Assembly (NCBI GenBank): GCA_024278725.1
Contig: JAJRSQ010000013.1
Span: 1-18,353, forward strand
From: Chloroflexota bacterium
GTDB taxonomy: Bacteria; Chloroflexota; Anaerolineae; 4572-78
Direction: 5' to 3'
DNA: 18,353 nucleotides
Of the stretch, positions 6,777 to 13,555 are shown piece after piece. Position 1 is the first letter of the stretch. Each line of letters opens with the position of its first letter. The translations under genes and the position numbers were made by a program. The notes below the pieces were generated by a model, which saw only the letters and a list, made by a program, of their open reading frames with translations, was not told where the DNA came from and searched no databases.

Positions 6777-7076
6777 ATGTTGAAAAAACGTTTCTTCAAA
6801 ACCAAAGACACCTGCAAAGTTACGTTTGAATTGCCCGAAGCCATTGAAGCGAAATCGGCGGCATTAGCCGGTGATTTCAACGGCTGGGATGCGAATGCAA
6901 CCCCGCTGAAAAAGGTGAAGGGCATTTGGAAAGTGACGCTGGAATTGGAAAAAGGACGTGAATACCAATATCGCTATTTCGTCAATGGCGCGGAATGGCA
7001 CAACGATTGGCATGCCGACAAGTATGTCCCCAACAATGTTGATGGTGACAATTCGGTGGTTGTGACAGTAAACTGA
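6777..7076 (+). CDS. Small CBM48 / AMPK-beta-like glycogen-binding domain protein
   Basis: A 99-residue protein consisting essentially of one CBM48 (isoamylase N-terminal / AMPK-beta glycogen-binding) beta-sandwich. The hallmark is AGDFNGWDANATPLKK (31-46), then GIWKVTLEL (49-57), the YQYRYFVNG turn (63-71) and W..D....P-N...G..NSVV at the end. The conserved Trp37 and Trp51 are the usual carbohydrate-contacting type. No catalytic domain is attached, so it is probably a stand-alone alpha-glucan-binding protein. The ATG at 6777 is preferred over that at 6774 because AGGAGG (6766-6771) is 5 nt from the former and only 2 nt from the latter. It has its own promoter and structured leader, and a hairpin terminator follows, so it looks monocistronic. 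The function in glycogen metabolism is inferred from the domain alone. Confidence 0.88.
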   Translation: MLKKRFFKTKDTCKVTFELPEAIEAKSAALAGDFNGWDANATPLKKVKGIWKVTLELEKGREYQYRYFVNGAEWHNDWHADKYVPNNVDGDNSVVVTVN

Positions 7077-7085
7077 ACCACCCCG

Positions 7086-7130
7086 TCACTTTCCCGGTGG
7101 CAATGGCTGCCGGGAAGGTGATTCTGTCTC
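7086..7130 (+). terminator. Hairpin terminator after the CBM48 gene
   Basis: A 12-bp stem TCACTTTCCCGG (7086-7097) / CCGGGAAGGTGA (7110-7121), with one T-G wobble valid only in plus-strand RNA, is followed by a weak T-rich tail TTCTGTCT. It starts 9 nt after the stop codon. Confidence 0.65.
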
Positions 7131-7188
7131 GATGTGTTTGCGCGGCAATTCATATCGAAAAAATTATCTGCCGCAATACAGGATATAT

Positions 7189-8478
7189 ATGCAATTCATT
7201 GATTTTAATATTGACCCCCGCATGCAAGACAATTTGCGGGCGATGGGTTTTGAACACCCCACACCCATCCAGAGCGCGACTGTGCCGCAGGCGCTAACCG
7301 GGCGAGACATCCTCGGTTCTGCGGAAACCGGCACCGGAAAAACGGCGGCTTTTTTGCTCCCGCTTCTCCAGAAACTGCTTGATACACCGGCATCGCGCCA
7401 TCCCCGCGCATTAGTGCTCGTTCCCACCCGCGAGTTGGCACTTCAGGTGTCGGAACAGGCAACCCAACTCAGTAAAAGCCTTCCATTACGTGTCACCACT
7501 GTTTACGGCGGTGTTGGCATCAGCCCGCAGACTCAAGCCCTCAAAAGAGGGGTTGATGTGGTTATCGCCACCCCCGGACGCCTGCTCGACCATGTTGGGC
7601 GGGGAAACATCAAGTTTTCCGATGTGCAGGTGTTTGTGCTGGATGAAGCCGACCGGATGCTGGACATCGGTTTTCTGCCCGATATTCGGCGGGTGGTGCG
7701 ATTGTTGCCCAAAGAACGGCAGACCATGCTTTTCTCGGCGACGCTGAAACCGATTGTCAGCCTGTCGCGTGAAGTGACCCGCGACCCGGTGCGGGTGGAA
7801 GTGGAAAAAACCGTCACCCCCGATGCCATTGAACAGGTATTGTTCCCGGTGCCGGAACATCTGAAATTTCAGTTGTTGATTCAATTGCTGAAAGATGAAA
7901 CGGCGGACAGCGTGCTGATTTTCTCGCGCACCAAACGCCGCGCCGACCGCATTGTGCACAAATTGAAGCGAGAAAAAGTCTCGGCGGCGGTCATTCATGG
8001 CGACCGCTCGCAGGGGCAGCGGGTGCGCGCGCTGGAATCGTTCCGCGCGGGAAAAACCCGTGTGCTGGTAGCAACTGACATCGCCGCCCGCGGCATTGAC
8101 GTGGAAGGTATATCGCACGTGATTAATTATGACGTGCCGCAGCAGGCGGAAGATTACGTGCATCGCATCGGGCGCACCGGGCGTGCCGAGGCGGTGGGCA
8201 ATGCCTTCACCTTTGTTGCGCCGGATGATGAACGGATGATTCACCGGATTGAATATGTGCTGGGGCACAAATTACCCCGCCGACAGGTGGATGGGATTGA
8301 TTACAGCGTCCCGGTGGTGCGCCGCCCGTCCCCGGAGGAAATTCGGAAATATGTGGAAGCCAACCGGCGAAAGAAAGAGGCAGCCGCCGCCGAAGCTGTC
8401 GCCACGGTGACCAAAAAACGTCGCCGCCGTCGCCCGCGCAGGCGAAGCAAAAGCGCCGCTCCTGCGAAGTCGAACTGA
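7189..8478 (+). CDS. DEAD-box RNA helicase (RhlE-like)
   Basis: ATP-dependent RNA helicase of 429 residues, acting in RNA unwinding, ribosome assembly or mRNA decay. All core motifs are present: Q motif FEHPTPIQ (21-28), motif I AETGTGKT (45-52), Ia PTREL (79-83), GG (107-108), Ib TPGR (128-131), DEAD (152-155), SAT (183-185), motif IV LIFSRTKR (243-250), motif V TDIAARGID (296-304) and motif VI HRIGRTGR (325-332). The C-terminal tail is short and highly basic (KKRRRRRPRRRSK, about 409-421), an RNA-binding extension of RhlE type. The ATG at 7189 is chosen because AGGA (7180-7183) lies 5 nt upstream and the Q-motif spacing is normal from there; an in-frame ATG at 7132 would add 19 atypical residues. 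A small hairpin GCGGCA/TGCCGC (7142-7174) sits in the leader. A strong terminator follows. Confidence 0.95.
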   Translation: MQFIDFNIDPRMQDNLRAMGFEHPTPIQSATVPQALTGRDILGSAETGTGKTAAFLLPLLQKLLDTPASRHPRALVLVPTRELALQVSEQATQLSKSLPLRVTTVYGGVGISPQTQALKRGVDVVIATPGRLLDHVGRGNIKFSDVQVFVLDEADRMLDIGFLPDIRRVVRLLPKERQTMLFSATLKPIVSLSREVTRDPVRVEVEKTVTPDAIEQVLFPVPEHLKFQLLIQLLKDETADSVLIFSRTKRRADRIVHKLKREKVSAAVIHGDRSQGQRVRALESFRAGKTRVLVATDIAARGIDVEGISHVINYDVPQQAEDYVHRIGRTGRAEAVGNAFTFVAPDDERMIHRIEYVLGHKLPRRQVDGIDYSVPVVRRPSPEEIRKYVEANRRKKEAAAAEAVATVTKKRRRRRPRRRSKSAAPAKSN

Positions 8479-8494
8479 TTCGCCGACACTCACA

Positions 8495-8525
8495 CGCCGA
8501 AACGTTGCTCGTTTCGGCGTTTTTT
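8495..8525 (+). terminator. Intrinsic terminator after the DEAD-box helicase
   Basis: A perfect 10-bp stem CGCCGAAACG (8495-8504) / CGTTTCGGCG (8510-8519) with loop TTGCT and six T (8520-8525). It begins 16 nt after the helicase stop and faces the 3' end of comEC. Confidence 0.93.
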
Positions 8526-8561
8526 GTGGGCAAAATGGCTCTGCGTTTTTTGGGGATGGCG

Positions 8562-10886
8562 CTACTGCGCCAACCACAGCGATTGTCCATCGGTGACCAA
8601 CTCCACCGTGCCGCGTTCATCGGTGCGGAGAATGGTGATGTCCCGCGCGGCGTATCGCGCCAGCACCGCCGGGGCAGGGTGTCCGAAAGGGTTGTCCGCC
8701 CCGACGGAGATGACCACCACCTGCGGCTGGACGGCGTCCAGAAATGCCGCGCTGGAGCCGGTATCGCTGCCGTGATGCGGACTCTTCAGCACCGTGGCGC
8801 GCACATCCGCCCCCGATGCCAGCAGTGCCGCTTCGCCCGGCGCTTCCAAATCGCCGGAGAGCAGAAACCGCACCCGCCCCATCTCAATCATTGTGGTGAC
8901 GGAATGGTTGTTTTTGTCGGGAAACGCCTCGCTGCCGGAACCGGGATTCAGCACCCGCACCGAAACCCCGTCATCCAACCGGAACCGCATCCCCGCCTGC
9001 GCCGTGATGACCCGCGTCCCCGAAATCGCCGCCGTCCATGTCTTTGCCAGCGCCGAATCACCCGCGATGTCGCTCACCAGCACCGTGCCGACCCCAAAAC
9101 GGCGCGCCGCCGCCACCAACCCCGTCAGATGGTCACTGTCGGGATGGGTACTCACCAGCACGTCGAGCGTATTGTCCCAAAAAGGCATCTCTTCCCCCAG
9201 CCGTTTCATCGCGGTCACGGGCGAAGGTCCGCCGTCCACCAGCATTTGCCGCCCGCGCGGGGTGGTTATCAGCACCGCATCCCCCTGCCCAACGTCCAAA
9301 AATGCCACGTGCAAATTGCCATCGGGGAGGGTGCGCCACACGGGCAGCGCCACAATTATCAGGGCGATTATCCCGCTTGCCCACCATACGGGTTGCGGGA
9401 TGGCGAGCCGCGCGCGCCATGCGGCAATTCGGTGGCGACGATTTAAACGCATCGCGCCCCACCCGATGAGCGCATACGCCCCCCAAACCGCCCCCGCCGA
9501 AACTTTCGGCAACGCCATCTGCGCCCCGCCGATGCCCGCCGCCCATTCGACCACCCGCACCGTCCACGCGAGGGGCAGCCATGCCACCCAGCCCAACAGC
9601 TTCCCGAACGGCAGCGACACCATCCCCGCCAGCATCGCCGCCCCGCCGCCGAACATCACCCACGGTTGCACGGGCACAACCAGTAAATTCGCCAGCAGGC
9701 TTATCAGACTGAGCCGCCCGAATTGGTACAGGATGAGCGGTGCGGTGGCAATTTGCGCCGCCAGCGTCATCAGCACCGCTTCCCCCAGAAAACCCGTTGC
9801 CAGCCACGGGGGCACAACTTTTTTCAGCGCGGGCACGAGCGCCGCCAGTCCCAGCGTCGCCATAAAACTGAGCTGAAAACCGACATCCCACAACACCAGC
9901 GGATTTTGCACCGTCATGAGCCACGCCGCCGCGAAGAGCGTATTGCGCGACGCATTGGGGCGTCCCAGTTGCAGCGAGAGGACATACAGCCCGCCCATCA
10001 CTGCCGCGCGCACCACCGCCGCATCCGCGCCGACCATCACCGTGTACAGCGTCACCCCCGTCAGCGCCAGCCACGTAGCGCGATTTCGTCCCACCAAATG
10101 CCGCCCCGCCAGCAGAAAAAGCATCACCACCAGCGAAATATTGCTGCCGGAAATGACGATGATGTGACTCGTGCCGGTGGCGTTGAATTTTTCATACAAA
10201 TCCTGGGGGATATTGCCCCGGATGCCCAGCAAAATGCCGTTCAACAGCGAGGCTTCCGGTTCGGGCAAAATGCGGTTGATGGTATCCGCGGCGCGATGCT
10301 TGAGGCGGAAAATCGCGCCCCACAGCGAAACCGGCGGCGGGTCGGCAATTTTTCTGAGGCGGGGTCGGCGGGCGAAACTGTGGATATTCCGCACCGCCAG
10401 AAAATCGCGGTACGAAAAATCATCGAACACGGGGGGCGTTTCCGGCGCGGCGAAAACGCGCACGGTGTCGCCGTATTCAAAGGCGGGGAAACGTGCCGCC
10501 CGCGCCAGCAGCGCGCCATGCACGGGGAGGGGGTCGCCATTCAGGGGGGCGATGGACTCGGTGGCGATGCGGTAGTTGGTGGTGGTATCGCGCACATCCG
10601 GCTCGGCGGCGATTTTCCCGGTGATGATGTAATAGTCGCTATCGTTGTAAAAAGCGATGTGGTTCGGGGTGATGTGGGGTTGCGCCAGCGTCAGCCGTCC
10701 CGCGCCGAGGAGCACCGCCAGCGCCAGCGCGAAGCCGCGCCGCATGCGGGGATTCTTTCGCCACAACAGCAATCCCATCGCCGCCGGAATTGCCGGCGCG
10801 AGCAGCAATATCATCGGTGGGGAAAATTGGCGTGCCAACGCAATCCCGGCAATCCACGCCAGCGTCAGACGGATGAGAGCGGTCAT
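8562..10886 (-). CDS. comEC: ComEC/Rec2 DNA-uptake channel protein
   Basis: Membrane channel that passes single-stranded DNA into the cytoplasm during natural transformation. The 774 residues show an N-terminal DUF4131-type region with membrane helices and an OB-like part (to about 190). The Competence-domain helices follow, including the family motif TGTSHIIVISGSNISL near residue 240. The C-terminal metallo-beta-lactamase-like domain runs from about 527 to the end, with LDVGQGDAVLI, the metal motif HPDSDH near residue 582 and later SPHHGSD. The length is normal for full three-part ComEC. The ATG at 10886 is preferred, with GGAA about 6 nt upstream; an in-frame TTG 12 nt earlier (10898) is a possible alternative. 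It is convergent with the helicase. No other competence genes are in the window, so active transformation is not proven. A MITE-like repeat lies just upstream. Confidence 0.95.
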   Translation of the reverse strand: MTALIRLTLAWIAGIALARQFSPPMILLLAPAIPAAMGLLLWRKNPRMRRGFALALAVLLGAGRLTLAQPHITPNHIAFYNDSDYYIITGKIAAEPDVRDTTTNYRIATESIAPLNGDPLPVHGALLARAARFPAFEYGDTVRVFAAPETPPVFDDFSYRDFLAVRNIHSFARRPRLRKIADPPPVSLWGAIFRLKHRAADTINRILPEPEASLLNGILLGIRGNIPQDLYEKFNATGTSHIIVISGSNISLVVMLFLLAGRHLVGRNRATWLALTGVTLYTVMVGADAAVVRAAVMGGLYVLSLQLGRPNASRNTLFAAAWLMTVQNPLVLWDVGFQLSFMATLGLAALVPALKKVVPPWLATGFLGEAVLMTLAAQIATAPLILYQFGRLSLISLLANLLVVPVQPWVMFGGGAAMLAGMVSLPFGKLLGWVAWLPLAWTVRVVEWAAGIGGAQMALPKVSAGAVWGAYALIGWGAMRLNRRHRIAAWRARLAIPQPVWWASGIIALIIVALPVWRTLPDGNLHVAFLDVGQGDAVLITTPRGRQMLVDGGPSPVTAMKRLGEEMPFWDNTLDVLVSTHPDSDHLTGLVAAARRFGVGTVLVSDIAGDSALAKTWTAAISGTRVITAQAGMRFRLDDGVSVRVLNPGSGSEAFPDKNNHSVTTMIEMGRVRFLLSGDLEAPGEAALLASGADVRATVLKSPHHGSDTGSSAAFLDAVQPQVVVISVGADNPFGHPAPAVLARYAARDITILRTDERGTVELVTDGQSLWLAQ

Positions 10887-10933
10887 TGCAATTTCCAAGA
10901 TAGTGGTTCAAATTGACTGACAGGATGCGCAAG

Positions 10934-11051
10934 TGTCATTGCGAGGCGTGCAACGCCGACCTGTGCCCCAACGGGGTAAGCAATCTCCGTCATTGCAACG
11001 TGGAGATTGCACCCTTCGGGCATTTTCAACTTCGCTACGCTCGCAATGACA
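10934..11051. repeat. MITE-like palindromic intergenic repeat
   Basis: A 118-bp element bounded by perfect 12-bp inverted ends TGTCATTGCGAG (10934-10945) and CTCGCAATGACA (11040-11051). Inside is a second perfect inverted pair, GCAATCTCC (10980-10988) / GGAGATTGC (11002-11010), plus short CCC..GGG hairpins. The sequence GTCATTGC reappears in the central loop. This CATTGCGAG...GCAATCTC pattern resembles dispersed palindromic repeats seen between genes in many bacterial genomes. No transposase or meaningful ORF is present. Confidence 0.75.
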
Positions 11052-11349
11052 ACCGGTTATCTTTGTATCAGTCAAAAAATATCACCACCATTTCCAAAAC
11101 GTTGAAATCCCGAAGAACCCCATTATTTTAATCCAATCGGGCGTGCAGGGTCAAAAAATTGTGGGTCTTTGTGAATCTGCGAGGTTAGCCCCGAAATTTA
11201 TTTCCGGGTAGATGTTTGCGCCTTTGCAGTTCATCAATCAGCCGGGCAGAGATGACATTCGTCCTGAATATGGGTGATACCTGACACTATGGGGTACAGG
11301 GTCGCTATGATACACTATCAAGGCAAAAAATAGGTCTTCGTTTGCGCGC
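11052..11349. other. Gene-free stretch upstream of the formate dehydrogenase operon
   Basis: No supportable gene is seen here. The only structure found is an imperfect palindrome at 11190-11208, CCCGAAAT/ATTT-C-CGGG with one bulged C. CTGACA (11281-11286) and TATGAT (11306-11311) could be promoter elements, but their 19-bp spacing is poor. The rest is AT-richer than the coding DNA. Confidence 0.5.
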
Positions 11350-11377
11350 TTGTTTTACGGGCAAAAACTGGCATAAT
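11350..11377 (+). promoter_or_regulatory. Candidate promoter of the formate dehydrogenase operon
   Basis: TTGTTT (11350-11355; 3 of 6 with the -35 consensus) and CATAAT (11372-11377; 5 of 6 with -10) are 16 bp apart. They would start transcription near 11384, about 30 nt before the first ATG. An upstream alternative is CTGACA-19-TATGAT (11281-11311). Confidence 0.35.
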
Positions 11378-11414
11378 ATCCCCAACAGTTTCATAACATT
11401 ACAGAGAGGTAGCT

Positions 11415-11954
11415 ATGGAATTAAAAACCAAAAAGCCACTCAAAAAACAGGTTTATTTGGGTCAACCGCAAGACCCGCCCCCGCCGGAATTAATTGCGAT
11501 TCTGGACAAATATCGGGGGAAACCGGACGCACTGATAACCGTGCTGGAGGAAATTCAACACCATTACGGATATCTGCCCCGCAAACAGCTTGAGCACACC
11601 GCCCGCGAATTGGGCTTTCCGATGAGTCGGGTCTTCGGTGTGGCGACCTTTTACAACCTGTTCCAATTCTCGCCCCCCGGACGGTATCAGGTTCGAGTGT
11701 GCAAGGGAACCGCATGCCACGTCGGGCATTCCGAAGAAATTTTATCCTACCTGAAAGAAAAGTTGAATATTGATGAAGATGAAACGTCGGCGGATGGATT
11801 GTTCACTCTGCAGACGGTGGCATGTGTGGGCGCGTGCAGTTTAGCGCCCATTGTGGTAGTCAATGAACGGACATACGCCCGCACAACCCCCGAAAAAATG
11901 TGGGACGCGCTGGAACATTTGCGGGCGGAAGCCGTGGAAGAGGTGGCATCATGA
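11415..11954 (+). CDS. nuoE: NuoE-like [2Fe-2S] subunit of NAD-dependent formate dehydrogenase (FdsG-type)
   Basis: A small iron-sulfur subunit of 179 residues with the thioredoxin-like [2Fe-2S] fold of NuoE/HydC/FdsG. It relays electrons within a cytoplasmic diaphorase module. The four cluster ligands are Cys96, Cys101, Cys137 and Cys141 (CKGTAC and CVGAC). The helical N-terminal part has the family pattern LITVLEEIQHHYGYLP (40-55) and GVATFYNLFQFSP (75-87). The ATG has GAGAGG 5 nt upstream. The stop overlaps the next start as ATGA, indicating translational coupling. The following genes are a NuoF-like subunit and a formate dehydrogenase catalytic subunit rather than NuoG, so this is not complex I; the symbol names only the family. 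The gene order matches fdsG-fdsB-fdsA of known soluble NAD-linked formate dehydrogenases. Confidence 0.92.
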   Translation: MELKTKKPLKKQVYLGQPQDPPPPELIAILDKYRGKPDALITVLEEIQHHYGYLPRKQLEHTARELGFPMSRVFGVATFYNLFQFSPPGRYQVRVCKGTACHVGHSEEILSYLKEKLNIDEDETSADGLFTLQTVACVGACSLAPIVVVNERTYARTTPEKMWDALEHLRAEAVEEVAS

Positions 11955-13555
11955 AAGCGATTATCCGCATTGGTATGTCCACCAGCGATATTGCCGCCGG
12001 CGCGGAAGATACGTTCCGGGCGATAGAATCGGCGGTGCGCCACCGGCAACTGGATGTGACCCTGAAACGAACCGGCTCGCTCGGCGCGAGCCACCGTGAG
12101 CCGGTGGTGGATATTGAAATTGACGGGCAATCAACGCTCTACGGACCGGTGACGCCGGAGCGCGTCACCCCGATGCTCGACCAGCATTTTGGCGCGGGCG
12201 AACGCGGGGTGTCCGATGATTGGGTCATCAGCCGCAAAAATGACCGCAGCGACTACCCCTTTTTGGGCAAACAATATAAAGTCACCACCAAATTGTGCGG
12301 CATCATCGACCCGTTTTCACTGGAGGATTATCTGGCGCATGACGGCTATCAGGCATTGAAGCAGGCGCTGAAAATGCCCCCCGAAGCGGTGGTGCAGACC
12401 GTCAAAGATTCAAAATTGCGCGGGCGGGGCGGCGCGGGTTTCCCCACGGGCATCAAATGGGAACTGCTGCGCAAAGCTCCCAAACATCCCAAATTCCTCA
12501 TTTGCAATGCCGATGAAGGCGACCCCGGGGCGTTCATGGATCGGGCGACCATCGAGGGTGATCCCCATAAATTATTGGAGGGGATGATTATTGCCGCCTA
12601 CGCCACCGGCGCGAGTCAGGGCTATATCTATGCCCGCGCCGAATACCCGCTGGCAGTGAATATTTTGCGCAACGCCATCGCGCAAGCCAGAGAATACGGC
12701 GTGCTGGGCGAAAATATTCTGGGCAGCGGCTTGAATTTCGATGTGACCATCAAAGAGGGCGCGGGCGCGTTTGTCTGCGGCGAAGAAACCGCCCTGATGC
12801 ACTCCATCGAAGGGAAACGCGGTATGCCCAGTATGCGCCCGCCCTATCCGGCGCAAAGCGGGTTGTGGGGCTACCCCAGCAATATCAACAATGTGGAAAC
12901 GCTGACCAGCATTTCCAGCATCATCCTCAACGGCGCGGATTGGTACGCCGGTTTGGGCACGGCGAAGAGTGGCGGAACCAAAGCCTTCGCGCTGGCGGGG
13001 GCGATTCAGCGTTCCGGGCTGGTGGAAGTCCCCATCGGCACGCCGTTGAAGGAACTCATTTACGATATTGGCGGCGGTTGCGCCAACGGCAGAGAACTCA
13101 AAGCGGTGCAGATGGGCGGACCCTCCGGCGGCTGCATCCCCGCGCGGATGCTCGATACCATCATTGATTACGATGAAATCAGCGCGACCGGCGCGATTAT
13201 GGGCTCCGGGGGGATGATTGTGCTCGATGATACTGTTTCGATGGTGAATATCGCCCATTATTTCCTCTCGTTCACGCAGGATGAATCGTGCGGGAAATGC
13301 GTCCCCTGCCGGGTGGGAACCCGTCAGATGCTCAATATTCTGCAACGACTTTTGGACGGACGGGGGCGCATCGACGATATTGAAAAACTGCGCCGCTTGT
13401 GTTACACCGTCGGCAAAAGCTCGCTGTGCGGCTTGGGGCAAACCGCGCCCAATCCTGTGTTGACCACATTGCGTTATTTCGAGGATGAATATCTGGCGGC
13501 AGTCACCAATGACGTTCAGGGTCAAACCAAACTCGTAGCGGAGGCGTCAGTATGA
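11951..13555 (+). CDS. nuoF: NuoF-like FMN/NAD-binding subunit of formate dehydrogenase (FdsB-type)
   Basis: Flavoprotein subunit of 534 residues that exchanges electrons with NAD(H) through FMN. The glycine-rich FMN/NADH site is RGRGGAGFPTG (157-167) and CNADEGDPGAF (185-195). The [4Fe-4S] ligands are Cys447, Cys450, Cys453 (ESCGKCVPCR) and Cys493. The N-terminal 90 residues are a thioredoxin-like ferredoxin domain that has lost its cluster: positions normally Cys are Ser12, Ser43 and Ser47 (MSTSDIAAGA, TGSLGAS). The C-terminal double [4Fe-4S] ferredoxin extension found in electron-bifurcating HydB-type proteins is absent. The ATG at 11951 is chosen because it overlaps the previous stop (ATGA) and has AAGAGG 7 nt upstream; an in-frame ATG at 11900 lies inside the upstream gene. 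It is coupled to the next gene by another ATGA overlap. Confidence 0.94.
   Translation: MKAIIRIGMSTSDIAAGAEDTFRAIESAVRHRQLDVTLKRTGSLGASHREPVVDIEIDGQSTLYGPVTPERVTPMLDQHFGAGERGVSDDWVISRKNDRSDYPFLGKQYKVTTKLCGIIDPFSLEDYLAHDGYQALKQALKMPPEAVVQTVKDSKLRGRGGAGFPTGIKWELLRKAPKHPKFLICNADEGDPGAFMDRATIEGDPHKLLEGMIIAAYATGASQGYIYARAEYPLAVNILRNAIAQAREYGVLGENILGSGLNFDVTIKEGAGAFVCGEETALMHSIEGKRGMPSMRPPYPAQSGLWGYPSNINNVETLTSISSIILNGADWYAGLGTAKSGGTKAFALAGAIQRSGLVEVPIGTPLKELIYDIGGGCANGRELKAVQMGGPSGGCIPARMLDTIIDYDEISATGAIMGSGGMIVLDDTVSMVNIAHYFLSFTQDESCGKCVPCRVGTRQMLNILQRLLDGRGRIDDIEKLRRLCYTVGKSSLCGLGQTAPNPVLTTLRYFEDEYLAAVTNDVQGQTKLVAEASV

Noticed and set aside
10887..10898. TTG start for comEC four codons upstream
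   Set aside because: The ATG at 10886 has a GGAA at suitable spacing, whereas the TTG lies within that site; kept only as an alternative.
9723..10916. 397-codon plus-strand open frame opposite comEC
   Set aside because: The Arg/Gln/His-rich translation is a shadow of the strongly supported comEC frame.
10913..11131. Small open frame of 72 codons in the intergenic region
   Set aside because: It lies across the inverted-repeat element and has no ribosome-binding site or recognisable protein features.
11415..13555. Complex I (nuoE-nuoF) operon
   Set aside because: The third gene is a molybdopterin formate dehydrogenase, not a plain NuoG, and no membrane nuo genes are present.
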